Source: Candidatus Nitrohelix vancouverensis (GTDB lineage Bacteria; Nitrospinota; Nitrospinia; Nitrospinales; VA-1). Taken from it: a stretch of DNA of 64,000 nucleotides. The DNA is taken from positions 375,885-439,884 of the forward strand of contig CP048620.1 in assembly GCA_015698305.1 (NCBI GenBank), given 5' to 3'. The position numbers and the translations under genes are program-made. The notes beneath the pieces were generated by a model. That model was given only the letters and a program-made list of their open reading frames with translations. It was not told the origin of the DNA and did no database searches. Below, piece after piece: positions 8,013-22,150 of this stretch. Positions within the stretch are counted from its first letter, which is position 1. Each line of letters starts with the position of its first letter.

Positions 8013-9287
8013 TTAGAAAAGATTTTTACCGACGACGTTTTCTATCTCCGCCAAATTCTTTTCATAATCCGCCAACTCCCGGTGATACCGGATATCCCAG
8101 TTGAACAAGGTCACTTGATTGCTCAGCAGGGTCAGAAAATCTACTTTATCCACGCTGTAGCCCGCCAGCGCCGACTCCAGAGACTGCTTCGCCTGCGGCA
8201 ATATTCCCGTCTGAATCAACTGCAAGGTCTTGGTGATTTGCGCTTCCTTATCGACCAATTCCTTCACCTTGAAATAAATTTCATTCTTTTCTTTATTGTA
8301 GGCTTCGCGAAGCATATTCACCTGATGCGCGGTCTCAGCCACCTTTCGAGACTGCTTACTCTCGAACCAAATGGGGATGTTGATCCCGACAAACGCCGAC
8401 ACCATGTCCGCTCGCTCAGACACAAGGCCGTCTTCCCTTTGCCCGTATTGAACGCCGACATTAAAATTGGGATAGAACTCCTTCTCCGCGAGCCGCTTTG
8501 AAGTTTCATAACGTTCCCGGACGATCTGGATTTTTGACAGCAGGGGCCGGTTTGCATCGGCCATTGCCTGCAACTCTTCCACGGAAAATTTAAAAGAACT
8601 TTTGGCGATGCCATGAGGAATCGTGAGCGGCTCCTGAGGCAAACGATTCATCAGGGTATTCAGGCGCGCTTTTTCGAGGCTTGCCAGTTTTTCCAGAACG
8701 ATCAGTTGATCGAGAATTTTTGTCAGTTCCACCTGGGCCTTCAACACATCCTGTTGAATGCCTTTGCCGACGGAATACTTGGTTTCCGCAATGGAGACAA
8801 ACTGCTCCAGCAATTTCTTGTTTTGCAGGGTGATCTCCGTCGCCGTCAGCACGAAACACAATTCAAAAAAAGAATGCTTCACGCTTCGCACGAGCCCCAG
8901 ACGCACTTCATCCAGATCCCGTTCGTTGATGAATACGTCCTTCTCCGCAATCTCGGCGCGCAGGGCCAGCTTGCCGGGAAAAGGCAGAGCCTGCGATACG
9001 GTGACGGTTTTCTGCGTCATCATCTCCTGACTGAAATCAAAGCTATCCGTCGGCATGTTCATCAAGCCGAAGCGGAGCATGGGGTCGTCGAGAGAACTCG
9101 CCTGAGAGGGGACTTCCTTCGACGCTTTGATGCGGCTTTGTATCTCTAAAACTCCCGGATTGCTTTGCAACGCCGTTGAAATAAAATTCTGCAGAACTTC
9201 TTTAAATGGATGCGGTTCGCCGCCGACTGCCTGAATCGGCGTGAAAAGAGCAAGCGTGAACAGCAGGAACGCTGAAAATGAGCGCAT
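8013..9287 (-). CDS. TolC-family outer-membrane efflux channel of the Cus-like operon
   Basis: An outer-membrane channel subunit of 424 residues. The ATG at 9287 gives a clean signal peptide (MRSFSAFLLFTLALFTPIQA) and has GAGG just upstream; an upstream in-frame start would add 25 basic residues without a signal. Two outer-membrane efflux repeats are visible: FISTALQSNPGVLEIQSRIK in the first and ELQAMADANRPLLSKIQIV in the second. Long helical segments lie between them, as expected for the periplasmic tunnel. It belongs with the adaptor and CusA-like pump downstream and would complete a tripartite metal exporter. Confidence 0.88.
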   Translation of the reverse strand: MRSFSAFLLFTLALFTPIQAVGGEPHPFKEVLQNFISTALQSNPGVLEIQSRIKASKEVPSQASSLDDPMLRFGLMNMPTDSFDFSQEMMTQKTVTVSQALPFPGKLALRAEIAEKDVFINERDLDEVRLGLVRSVKHSFFELCFVLTATEITLQNKKLLEQFVSIAETKYSVGKGIQQDVLKAQVELTKILDQLIVLEKLASLEKARLNTLMNRLPQEPLTIPHGIAKSSFKFSVEELQAMADANRPLLSKIQIVRERYETSKRLAEKEFYPNFNVGVQYGQREDGLVSERADMVSAFVGINIPIWFESKQSRKVAETAHQVNMLREAYNKEKNEIYFKVKELVDKEAQITKTLQLIQTGILPQAKQSLESALAGYSVDKVDFLTLLSNQVTLFNWDIRYHRELADYEKNLAEIENVVGKNLF

Positions 9288-9405
9288 GATCGCCTCGTAT
9301 TTCCGTAACAGGTGAATGAACTCCAGAAAAGCGCGCCGAATGCGGACGGATTTCAGCCGCAAGGCTCCAATCTGGACACAATGATTCTAGGGAAACGTGA
9401 AACGA

Positions 9406-9678
9406 TTATCCGGGGGGATGGTAAAAAGGCAGGGGGAGCGGTTCCGGCTCCTCAACGATCGAGGCGCCCAGGTATTCAATAAAAGACGTTTCGTATTTAA
9501 TGGCAGGAGTGGGGGTCAGGTTCAAGGTACAGCAGGAACTGCAGGTATCCACAACCTCGCACTCCGAAGAATCCATCATCAAAGGCATGGCGATGGAATA
9601 GGTCGTCGAGAACACCAAGCCTACAACCACGAAGATGGATATCAGAAAACGTCTTTTTAGAAATCTTTGAAAAGCCAT
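9406..9678 (-). CDS. Small exported Cys-rich protein heading the Cus-like operon
   Basis: A 90-residue protein from the ATG at 9678 (an ATG at 9705 would add nine residues). It starts with a basic signal sequence MAFQRFLKRRFLISIFVVVG, and cleavage is likely after STTYSIA. The mature part is short and has a cluster of Cys and acidic residues (DSSECEVVDTCSSCC), followed by a Pro-rich end (EEPEPLPLPFYHPP). I do not recognise a family. As the first gene of a copper-type RND operon it could be a periplasmic metal carrier or sensor; that is inference. No clear ribosome site decides between the two starts. Confidence 0.55.
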   Translation of the reverse strand: MAFQRFLKRRFLISIFVVVGLVFSTTYSIAMPLMMDSSECEVVDTCSSCCTLNLTPTPAIKYETSFIEYLGASIVEEPEPLPLPFYHPPG

Positions 9679-9877
9679 AATTATATTTATCGGTTGATAT
9701 ACCATTAATATAAATCTTTTGTGCGGCGCGTCAACACATTATTCCGGTCGAATCCAATCATCTCCGTGTAATGCCTTGCGGTTGATTGCATTCTTCAAGC
9801 GCTCTAGAATACTTTCATTGAACAACTCGCTTCGCTTGCGCAAGCCGAATCATTCACCTTTTGAAAATGACCGAAAC

Positions 9878-10225
9878 ATGAAAGTTACCCTCTATCACAA
9901 TCCCAAATGCAGTAAATCCCGTCAAACGCTGGAACTGCTGGAAGGACGCGGCATCCAGCCGACGATCATCGAATACCTCAAAAATCCGCCAAGCGCAGAA
10001 ACGCTCAAAACCTTGCTGAGTCAACTCGGCATGACGCCGCGCGAATTGATGCGCCAGAATGAAGATGAATACGCCGAATGCAAACTCGACGATCCCTCAT
10101 TGTCTGAAGACGAACTGATCGACGCCATGATAAACAATCCCATTCTGATTCAACGCCCCATCGTGCAATGCACGGACAAAGCCGCCATCGGTCGCCCGCC
10201 GGAACAGGTCCTGGACATTCTTTAG
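9878..10225 (+). CDS. arsC: ArsC-family glutaredoxin-dependent arsenate reductase
   Basis: A 115-residue thioredoxin-fold protein of the ArsC/Spx family. MKVTLYHNPKCSKSRQTLEL has the catalytic Cys11 in the phosphate/arsenate-binding loop. The arginines expected for the reductase are present: Arg55/Arg59 (TPRELMRQ), Arg93 (IQRPIV) and Arg106 (IGRPPE). The ATG at 9878 matches family N-termini; an upstream in-frame extension from 9719 has no family resemblance. It is divergent from the Cus-like operon and convergent with czcA. No arsR or arsB is adjacent, so it may act with a distant arsenic transporter. YfgD-like members of unclear substrate are the main alternative. Confidence 0.85.
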   Translation: MKVTLYHNPKCSKSRQTLELLEGRGIQPTIIEYLKNPPSAETLKTLLSQLGMTPRELMRQNEDEYAECKLDDPSLSEDELIDAMINNPILIQRPIVQCTDKAAIGRPPEQVLDIL

Positions 10226-10265
10226 GCTCGCATTCCTTCGAGGAATCAAACGACCGGACCTCATT

Positions 10266-15308
<5,043 letters not shown>

Positions 15309-15312
<4 letters not shown>

Positions 15313-16634
15313 TTTGAAGTCTCCTCGACGGATTCTTTGCCAAGCTCATCGCTACTTATCGTAAAACTGTCGGTCAGGTGTTTCAATTCAGCAGACGCTT
15401 TATGATATTCAGCAACGGCGTCCAGGTATTGCGCCTTGGTGTCAAACAGGGTTCTCTGGCTATCGAGCACATCAAGGAGGCCAAATTTTCCATACTTATA
15501 CCCTTCGCTGATCGCGTCGAAAGCTTTTTGGGCGGCGGGTAAAATTTTCACCTGCAAGGCGCTGGCAAAGGAGTGAGCGTAGTAAAGCGATTGATACGCT
15601 TCTTGAAAAGTTTGATACACTTGTAACTCGGCGGCTTTGCGCCGTTCCCCTGCCTGCGCATATCTAATCCTTGCTTCAGCCACCCCCCCTTGATTGCGAT
15701 CGAACAATTGCAGGGGAATGGAAAATCCGAACACAACCGCGCTATCGTCGGTTTCTTCCACTCTTCTAAAACCCCCTGAAACCGACAGATCCGGAATCGT
15801 TTTGGAAAGTTCAACATCTACCATCGCCTGCTGACGTTTTTCCTCGGACTCCCAGAACGCAAGGTGCGGAGTGATGAGCAACCGTTGTTTGAGCGGCTCC
15901 TTGGGCGGCACAGGTTCGATGCGGTGCAGATCTCCCAGCGCCTGATTGAAGTTCGGTTTGTCAGCCCCGCATACCCGGGCCAGTTCGCGCCGCGCTTTGT
16001 CCAATTCAATTTCTTCTCGCTTCAACTCAATGCCGTAATTTGCGAGCGCCACCTGAGCCTTGATAATTTCAATAGTAGGCGCCTGCCCCGCTTTGACTTT
16101 TTCATTCACCGCGTTATAAAACTGCTCGCCCAGTTCGATCTGCTCTTGCGCCAGTTCGATCTTGTGTTGCGACTTGAGGGTTTCTGCAAAGGCCTTATGC
16201 ACATCCGCCAGCACGTCCAACCGCTTGCCTGTATAACTCCATTCAGCCAGCGATTCCGCCATCTGTCCGGCGTGCCTTCGAGCGTCGCGTTTGCCGCCCA
16301 GTTCGATCCGTTGTTCCAGCCTAATGGTAGTCTCAGATCGGTCGAATCCGCTAAACGAACCCGATCCCATTGCATCGTCCACGTCGATGGCGAGTCGAGG
16401 ATTGGGAAGCAAACTGGATTGCAGGGTGCGAGCGCCGAGCGCCTGCTTTTCCAGAGAAAAAACGGCAAGGTCTGGGTTCCGCGCTAGCGCCTGCGCAATC
16501 GCGTCTTCCAGAAGCAAACTATCAACTTTCACATCTGTGAATTGAGGCGGGGCGATCGTTTCGGCCTGGGCGCAGGTAAGCGCCGCAAGGCTCAACAGGG
16601 AAACCACGCCCCAGGAAATCATAAATCGTTTCAT
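15309..16634 (-). CDS. czcC: CzcC-like TolC-family outer-membrane channel
   Basis: A 441-residue outer-membrane efflux protein with signal peptide MKRFMISWGVVSLLSLAALT, cleaved probably after CAQA. Both TolC-type repeats are present: LLEDAIAQALARNPDLAVFS in the first, and PLKQRLLITPHLAFWESEEK with YKYGKFGLLDVLDSQRTLFD in the second. The last motif is typical of CzcC/CusC-like heavy-metal members. It overlaps czcB by 4 bp and lies downstream of the His-rich ORF, consistent with the operon order ORF-czcC-czcB-czcA. Confidence 0.88.
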
Positions 16635-16753
16635 GGGTCTGCTCTTATTTTCAGGCCCCGATAGCGCGCGGACAAACCTGGCGCTGACGCGCTGTATGCG
16701 CGTTCCATCGGAACGTTTTTAGAGTTGGAATAAAAAATTAAAAACTGGAGGAA

Positions 16754-17200
16754 CTACAGAGGGGGAGAGCGCTCGCGTAACCGGTAGGAGACGGCGAAAC
16801 GACTGACCGTGTCCGGTGGAAGCGCCACGGGTCCAGCTTGTGTAAATTGATGACGATCCTGCGTGACCGGAAAATCCGCCGATACTTTCAATACCTTGAT
16901 CGGTTTCTGAGGATTCAGCGTTTCCTTATTGATGTCGATCTTGAAATGTTCTTCGCCCTGATGATCCAGAGGGTGATGGGTATGACCCGCCTCCTTATCA
17001 TGGAAATGGCCTCCGCGAACCAGATTCTCCAGTTCCGGGGAATGGAAATGCCCGCCGTGTCGATGCGGCGACAAGTCGCCCGTATGACCGTGCACCATGT
17101 CCGGGTGGAAATGAAAGAAGGGAAACAATAAAAACTGTATTCCCAACACCCAGATCAAAGCCGTCAGGCGATTCTTGATTTTTTGAACACGACGAAACAT
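16754..17200 (-). CDS. Small His-rich exported or membrane-anchored protein heading the Czc-like operon
   Basis: A 148-residue protein with one N-terminal hydrophobic segment (LTALIWVLGIQFLLFPFF, about residues 12-29), then about 15 His between residues 30 and 86 in HxH and HGGHFH patterns. The C-terminal third is plain and hydrophilic and begins KVLKVSADFPVT. The His region should bind divalent cations at the outer face of the inner membrane. I do not recognise a named family; similar His-rich ORFs are often found beside zinc/cobalt efflux genes. Its place upstream of czcC suggests a periplasmic metal buffer or sensor for the pump. The function is inference. Confidence 0.6.
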   Translation of the reverse strand: MFRRVQKIKNRLTALIWVLGIQFLLFPFFHFHPDMVHGHTGDLSPHRHGGHFHSPELENLVRGGHFHDKEAGHTHHPLDHQGEEHFKIDINKETLNPQKPIKVLKVSADFPVTQDRHQFTQAGPVALPPDTVSRFAVSYRLRERSPPL

Positions 17201-17502
17201 GAATCAGCGTTCCCGTTGATGGCGTTATCTATTATTATCGGCTAGAATGGTAATAGTATAAGTCCATTTTGCATTTTTATGCAAGCGCCTCCGTATTTTC
17301 ATGGACAACGAGGGCGCCCTGCTGATAAATATCGGATCAGAATCTTATCAAGCGCCGTGGAATGGGCGCGCCTCTGCAGGCAAGCGTCAGAGGGACTTCC
17401 ATAGCCACCGTGTTTTAATTTTCCATAACAGCTCAACACCCCGTCGCTTCGCATGGCCCCAGGCGAGCGATAGAACCGCAACCACTTGCATGCTTCTGAC
17501 CA
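17201..17502. other. Divergent intergenic region between the Czc-like and RimB/RimK operons
   Basis: About 300 bp without a convincing gene. It should hold divergent promoters. Near 17225-17265 there is an A/T-rich segment with CTATTA and TAATAG arms and a stretch that resembles the sequence upstream of the Cus-like operon. Confidence 0.4.
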
Positions 17503-17976
17503 ATGATTAAAAAGAAACACAAAAAAAGGAAGGAGCACAGCAATAGAATCGGCTGGAGGGAGTGGGTTGCATTCCCCGACCTCAATGTGGACTCTATCAA
17601 AGCTAAGATCGACACCGGGGCCAGAACGTCCTCTCTCCACGCTTACGATATTCAGATAGATGAGGGCTCCAATTTAGTGAACTTCAAAATTCACCCCGTG
17701 CAACGGAGCGCCAAAGGAGAGATCCGCGCCACGGCGAAATTAATAGACGAACGTTCGATTAAAAGCTCCAATGGAGGCCTGTCCATTCGACCGATCATCA
17801 TGACGCGAATCAAGATAGGCAACAAATTGTTCCCAATTGAACTGTCCCTGATCAACAGAGATCTGATGGGATTTCGGCTCCTGCTGGGACGAAGCGCGTT
17901 AAAAAATCATTACCTCGTAGATTCGGGAGCATCTTTTTTGATCCCACAAAACAACATGAAAGGCTCAAAACCATGA
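17503..17976 (+). CDS. RimB-like retropepsin-fold putative protease (PF05618 type)
   Basis: A 157-residue protein of the family often labelled 'ATP-dependent zinc protease', which has a retropepsin-like fold. [20 protein letters not shown] precedes the DTGA motif (Asp37) and the sequence RTSSLHA. The family's [11 protein letters not shown]-type motif follows near residue 130. In Pseudomonas this family is RimB, encoded with RimK and affecting RimK activity. It overlaps rimK by 4 bp (ATGA), so the pair is coupled. It starts inside a Lys-rich leader, and a later start is possible. Cytoplasmic location is likely because no signal peptide is seen. Confidence 0.8.
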   Translation: MIKKKHKKRKEHSNRIGWREWVAFPDLNVDSIKAKIDTGARTSSLHAYDIQIDEGSNLVNFKIHPVQRSAKGEIRATAKLIDERSIKSSNGGLSIRPIIMTRIKIGNKLFPIELSLINRDLMGFRLLLGRSALKNHYLVDSGASFLIPQNNMKGSKP

Positions 17977-18878
17977 ATATCGGAATTTTATCTTTGGGGC
18001 AAAAACTCTATTCAACCCAACGACTGGTTGAAGCGGCCAAAAAACGCGGGCACACAGCTGAAGTCGTTAATTATCTGAAATGCTACGTAAACATCACCTC
18101 GCACAAACCGTCGGTTCACTACAAGGACCGGGTGCTCAATCAATTCGACGCGGTCATTCCGCGCATTGGCGTGTCCAACACCTTTTACGGAACCGCCATT
18201 TTAAGGCAGTTTGAAATGATGGGCGTCTACCCGCTGAATGAATCGGTCGCCATCTCCCGATCCCGCGACAAATTGCGCTCCCTGCAGATTCTCGCTAAAA
18301 AAGGGATCGGTCTACCGGTTACAGGTTTTGCCCATTCCATCAAGGACACCGACGACATCATCGCTCTGGTCGGCAGCGCGCCGCTGGTGGTCAAACTGCT
18401 CGAAGGCACTCAGGGCAAGGGCGTGGTGCTGGCGGAAACAAATAAAGCGGCAGAAAGCGTCATCGGCGCCTTCATGGAACTGGACGCGCATTTTCTCGTT
18501 CAGGAATTCATCGCCGAAGCGGGCGGCGCGGACATCCGTTGCCTGGTCATCGAAGACAAAGTGGTCGCCTCCATGATACGACAGGGCAAGGAAGGAGAGT
18601 TTCGCTCCAACCTGCATCGCGGCGGTAGCGCGCAATCGATCAAAATCTCGCCGGAAGAACGAAGCACTGCGGTTCGTTCCGCAAAAGCGATGGGACTGAA
18701 TCTTGCCGGCGTCGATCTGCTCCGCTCCAAGCACGGCCCGCTGGTCATGGAGGTCAATTCATCTCCGGGACTCGAAGGCATTGAAACCACCACCGGCATC
18801 GACGTGGCGGACAAAATCATCAAGTTCATGGAAAAAGACGCAAAACCGGGCAACACAAGAACCGCAGGGATCGGTTAG
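17973..18878 (+). CDS. rimK: RimK-family ATP-grasp alpha-L-glutamate ligase
   Basis: A 301-residue ATP-grasp ligase, the same length as E. coli RimK. Features include the N-terminal [20 protein letters not shown], the ATP-binding [37 protein letters not shown], and the metal-binding [14 protein letters not shown] near the C-terminus. E. coli RimK adds glutamates to the C-terminus of ribosomal protein S6 and can make poly-glutamate; other family members join amino acids to small molecules. It overlaps RimB by 4 bp and the AstE-like gene by 1 bp. rpsF is not in this window, so the substrate is open. Confidence 0.92.
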   Translation: MNIGILSLGQKLYSTQRLVEAAKKRGHTAEVVNYLKCYVNITSHKPSVHYKDRVLNQFDAVIPRIGVSNTFYGTAILRQFEMMGVYPLNESVAISRSRDKLRSLQILAKKGIGLPVTGFAHSIKDTDDIIALVGSAPLVVKLLEGTQGKGVVLAETNKAAESVIGAFMELDAHFLVQEFIAEAGGADIRCLVIEDKVVASMIRQGKEGEFRSNLHRGGSAQSIKISPEERSTAVRSAKAMGLNLAGVDLLRSKHGPLVMEVNSSPGLEGIETTTGIDVADKIIKFMEKDAKPGNTRTAGIG

Positions 18879-19876
18879 TGAAATCAGAATTTAAAATTGG
18901 CGGCGTCGTAGTCAAAAAGGGGGAATCCTGCAAGATCGATATCCCCGTCGCCAAACTCTACGACGGCACCGACGTTTCAATTTCCGTAGAAGTGATTCGG
19001 GGCAAAAAAGACGGCCCGGTACTGTTCATTTCCGCCGCGATTCATGGCGACGAAATCAACGGAACCGAAATTGTCTGTCGAATTCTAAAGAGCAAATCCC
19101 TGAAAAAAATGAAGGGAACCCTCATTGCCGTTCCGGTCGTCAATATATTTGGATTCAATATGCTGTCGCGCTATCTGCCCGACCGCCGCGACCTGAACCG
19201 CTCCTTCCCCGGCTCCCCCAAAGGCTCGCTGGCTTCGCGATTAGCGCATATCTTTATGAAGGAGATCGTTAAAAAGTCGACGCACGGAATCGACCTGCAC
19301 ACCGGCGCGATCCATCGAACCAATATCGCGCAAATCCGCGCCTGCATGACCGACACCGAGACCAAGGGACTGGCCTTCGATTTTGGCGTGCCCGTGGTTT
19401 TGAATTCCGACCTGCGCGACGGCTCCCTGAGAGAAGCGGCGCGCAGAAGAAATATCCCCATGCTGCTTTTCGAAGGCGGCGAAGCCTTACGTTTTGACGA
19501 ACAGATCATTCAAATCGGCGTGCACGGCTGTCTCTCCGTCATGCGTTCCATCGGCATGCTCCCCCGCAAAAAAAATCCCGTGCGCCGGGAAGTCTTCGTT
19601 TCCTGGGGAACGCAATGGCTGCGCGCGCCCGCGAGCGGCCTGATTCGGACCTTTAAAGACGCCGGTTCCTACGTCAAGGAGGGCGATCTGCTAGGAGTGG
19701 TGACCGATCATTTTGGCGATATAAAGGGGGAAATTATCGCGCCGTTTGAAGGGATCATCATCGGTCAGCTCAAACTGCCTCTGGTAAATGGAGGAGACGC
19801 GCTGTACCATATCGCCAGTTTCCACAATACCAAAAAGGTTCAAAAATCCATCGAACAGATCGAGGATATTTATTGA
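18878..19876 (+). CDS. AstE/AspA-like zinc carboxypeptidase-fold hydrolase
   Basis: A 332-residue member of the succinylglutamate desuccinylase/aspartoacylase family (M14-like fold). Zinc ligands are visible in AIHGDEINGTE (His and Glu) and GIDLHTG (His). The DLNRSFPG substrate-binding motif and the catalytic-type LLFEGGEALRF are present. A C-terminal barrel-like part (SGLIRTFKDAGSYVKEGDLL) resembles a lipoyl/biotinyl hairpin, as in other members. It starts at a GTG that overlaps the rimK TAG by one base. Such enzymes cut amide bonds of acylated or glutamyl amino acids, so in this context it could reverse or trim a RimK product. That pairing is inference; no arginine-catabolism genes are near. 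Confidence 0.85.
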   Translation: MKSEFKIGGVVVKKGESCKIDIPVAKLYDGTDVSISVEVIRGKKDGPVLFISAAIHGDEINGTEIVCRILKSKSLKKMKGTLIAVPVVNIFGFNMLSRYLPDRRDLNRSFPGSPKGSLASRLAHIFMKEIVKKSTHGIDLHTGAIHRTNIAQIRACMTDTETKGLAFDFGVPVVLNSDLRDGSLREAARRRNIPMLLFEGGEALRFDEQIIQIGVHGCLSVMRSIGMLPRKKNPVRREVFVSWGTQWLRAPASGLIRTFKDAGSYVKEGDLLGVVTDHFGDIKGEIIAPFEGIIIGQLKLPLVNGGDALYHIASFHNTKKVQKSIEQIEDIY

Positions 19877-20121
19877 TCCATCCAACATCTGTTTCGATAG
19901 AAGTTTTCCCGCCAAACCTTTTCGACTCACAGACTCATTTTTTTCAACAATCGGCCGTTGAATCTATTTCAAAGGTTATTTCCCTCAGTCCCGCCGCCGA
20001 GTTTATAATCTTTAAACAACGCATCAAAGTTGCGGGCTTCGCCTTGTCTGTGCGAAAATGGACGCAACCTTCTTATGAATCGATTCAATTGAACAACCGA
20101 GACCATCAGGCCCGTCAATGA
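19873..20121 (+). CDS. Small unknown frame overlapping both neighbours
   Basis: An 82-codon frame that starts at a TTG overlapping the AstE-like stop by 4 bp and ends in a TGA overlapping the next ATG (ATGA). The sequence has no signal peptide or membrane segment and no family I recognise; it includes VSIEVFPPNLFDSQTHFF and AEFIIFKQRIKVAGFAL. The seamless overlap on both sides is the main argument that it is translated. A TTG start and the lack of homology keep it uncertain; it may be chance spacing. Confidence 0.35.
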   Translation: MIHPTSVSIEVFPPNLFDSQTHFFQQSAVESISKVISLSPAAEFIIFKQRIKVAGFALSVRKWTQPSYESIQLNNRDHQARQ

Positions 20122-21398
20122 CACCACTCCGCCCCAACCCGCGCCCTCTGAATTTGGCGTTTCACTCAATCCTATGCGCGATCTTTGTACTTGCTGGTTG
20201 CTCAGCCGAGGAAGAAAAAAAGGCCAACGGTTCCCGAGGCTTTTTTATCCCCGTAGAATTGGGAAGCGTGTCGTATCGCGACCGCGACGACCCATTGACG
20301 ACCGTCGGCAATCTGCAGGCCACGCAGACGGTTTCCATTGCGCCTGAGGTTGCGGGAAAAATTGTGAAAATGTCCGTGCGCGAGGGAAGCCAGGTCAAGG
20401 CAGGCGATCCCCTGTTTCTCATCGATCCTGAAAAATTCCAACTGGAGCGGGAACGCGCGCGTCTCGAAATGCTAACGGCGGAGCATGAGCTTGAGAAAGA
20501 GAAAGCGGGTTTGCGGGAAGAAGATCGTCGACGGCTGGAGGCGGACAAACGCGCCGCTGAAAGCGCGCTGGAACTGAGCCTGAAAGAACTGGATCGTGTC
20601 AAAACGCTGGTGAGCAAAGGCGTGGTCGCGCGCTCGGAACTGGACAAGGCGGAAGATCAAACACGCCAACAAGCTGAAGCCTTAAAAATAAGCGTCGCGG
20701 CTGTCTCCGCCAGCCAACGCTCCCGGGAGGAGTCCATCGCCCAGGCCCAGGCCGCGTTGGATATCAAACGGGAAAACCTGCTAATCGCCGAATTGAATTT
20801 GAAAAAAACCGACGTTCGCGCGCCCTATGCGGGCGTCGTTATTTCCCGGCAAGGCGAAATTGGAACGGTGGCGTCCACCAGCACGCCGGTGATCAAAATG
20901 GCGGGAGTGAATGTGTTCACCGCCGTCTTTCAGCTTCCCGAAAAATACAGGGGCAAACTCTCCGCCTTGAAATCCGTCGATTTTTGGATCAAGGAAATCG
21001 ATTTCAAATTCCGTCTCGACGAAGACCTCGACCGGCTGGTGCGCGTGATCCCTGCTTCGGATATTTATTCGGGGTCCATCTGGATATTGGTGGGACTCAA
21101 AAAACCGGCGCAGGAACTGTTCCCCGGCCTCACATTCGAAGCGACCTTGCATTTTAAAACGCGAAAGAACGTCCTGCATGTCCCTTCAACGGCTCTGGCC
21201 ATCACCGAGCAAGGCTCCCTGCTTTACGTCGTCAAAGAAGGCAAGGCGCACCCTGTACCGGTGCGCGCTCTCAAGGAACAAAACGGTTTTGTTGAGGTGG
21301 TCGATTTCACCCGTCAACTGACCCCGAAAACCGAACTGATTGTGCGCGGCGCGGGCTCCGTCTTTCCCGGCGCGTCGGTCATGGTGTCGGGCGCCTGA
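20118..21398 (+). CDS. RND-type periplasmic adaptor lipoprotein without an adjacent pump
   Basis: A 426-residue membrane-fusion protein with a lipoprotein signal (FVLAGCSAEE, lipid Cys28). Two lipoyl halves (QTVSIAPEVAGKIVKMSVRE and DVRAPYAGVVISRQGEIGTV) flank a long coiled-coil hairpin rich in Glu/Arg/Lys (about residues 110-220). Beta-barrel and membrane-proximal domains follow. It resembles MdtA/MexA-type adaptors rather than metal ones. Its ATG overlaps the preceding small frame (ATGA), which places it in the RimB-RimK-AstE operon. The next gene downstream is convergent, so no RND permease or channel follows. The partner pump must be elsewhere, or the adaptor has another role. Confidence 0.88.
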   Translation: MTPLRPNPRPLNLAFHSILCAIFVLAGCSAEEEKKANGSRGFFIPVELGSVSYRDRDDPLTTVGNLQATQTVSIAPEVAGKIVKMSVREGSQVKAGDPLFLIDPEKFQLERERARLEMLTAEHELEKEKAGLREEDRRRLEADKRAAESALELSLKELDRVKTLVSKGVVARSELDKAEDQTRQQAEALKISVAAVSASQRSREESIAQAQAALDIKRENLLIAELNLKKTDVRAPYAGVVISRQGEIGTVASTSTPVIKMAGVNVFTAVFQLPEKYRGKLSALKSVDFWIKEIDFKFRLDEDLDRLVRVIPASDIYSGSIWILVGLKKPAQELFPGLTFEATLHFKTRKNVLHVPSTALAITEQGSLLYVVKEGKAHPVPVRALKEQNGFVEVVDFTRQLTPKTELIVRGAGSVFPGASVMVSGA

Positions 21399-21424
21399 CC
21401 CGGTCCCCCAAAAAACCAACCGTT

Positions 21425-22141
21425 TCAGCGAACATCCTTCGCGCAACGAAAGCCTAAAAACTGAAACGCATTTTCAGGGTGCATCCAGTTGCGAAACCAG
21501 GTCGGCGAGAATTTGATCGTCACATGCGTTTGCGTCAAGCCGCCTCGGATGACGCGAAAGGTCTCCCTGTCCGCCCGCGGCTGACCGGGATAACCGTACC
21601 AGTCCGCCGTCCACTCCCACACATTGTGCCCCATCCCGTACAGGCCGTAAGGGCTGATCCATTCCGGCCGCTTCGCCACCGGCTCGGACAAGAACCCGGA
21701 GAATCCGTTATTAGGATGCTCGAAGAATCGACCCCAGGGCCATTTGCGCGAATCGACGCCGCGCGCCGCCTTTTCCCACTCCTCCTCCGTCGGCAAGCGA
21801 CCTCCTTTGGAAGCGCAATAGGCCTGCGCCTCGGCATGGTTCACAAACACCACGGGAAAGTCCGCCTTGGATTCCGCAACGCTTCGTTTCGGATCGAATT
21901 GGGCGTAGGCGCCGCGACTGACTTCATAGCGGTCGATGAAATAAGCGGGAGTGGAAACCTTAACGCCCCCTCGCGTTCGCGGCTCGTCGGGATGCCCCAT
22001 GATGAATTCGCCTTCAGGGATGTAGACCATGCCTTCGGGAACCTGAACGCCGGAAGGAATCTTCACGTCGAGCGTCTCGACCTCCGGCTCGCCGCAAGCC
22101 GACAGCGCAAGCACAGCGAGGATGAGAAAAATAGATCTCAT
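21425..22141 (-). CDS. FGE/SUMF1-domain lipoprotein partnered with the molybdoenzyme
   Basis: A 238-residue lipoprotein (lipobox LALSAC, Cys16) with a formylglycine-generating-enzyme-like fold: MVYIPEGEFIMGHPDE, YFIDRYEVSRGAYAQF, GGRLPTEEEWEKAARG, YGMGHNVWEWTADWYG, VIRGG, and FLGFRCA at the end. It lacks the Cys pair expected for true formylglycine-generating catalysis, so it probably uses the fold for binding, as many periplasmic members do. It starts 9 bp after the sulfite-oxidase-like gene and is the last gene of the dap operon. It may anchor or assist the molybdoenzyme at the membrane, which is inference. Confidence 0.82.
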   Translation of the reverse strand: MRSIFLILAVLALSACGEPEVETLDVKIPSGVQVPEGMVYIPEGEFIMGHPDEPRTRGGVKVSTPAYFIDRYEVSRGAYAQFDPKRSVAESKADFPVVFVNHAEAQAYCASKGGRLPTEEEWEKAARGVDSRKWPWGRFFEHPNNGFSGFLSEPVAKRPEWISPYGLYGMGHNVWEWTADWYGYPGQPRADRETFRVIRGGLTQTHVTIKFSPTWFRNWMHPENAFQFLGFRCAKDVR

Positions 22142-22150
22142 CGGCGCCCG

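Noticed and set aside
9719-9877. N-terminal extension of the ArsC protein
   Set aside because: The extra residues have no family match, and the ATG at 9878 starts exactly at the thioredoxin-fold beginning.
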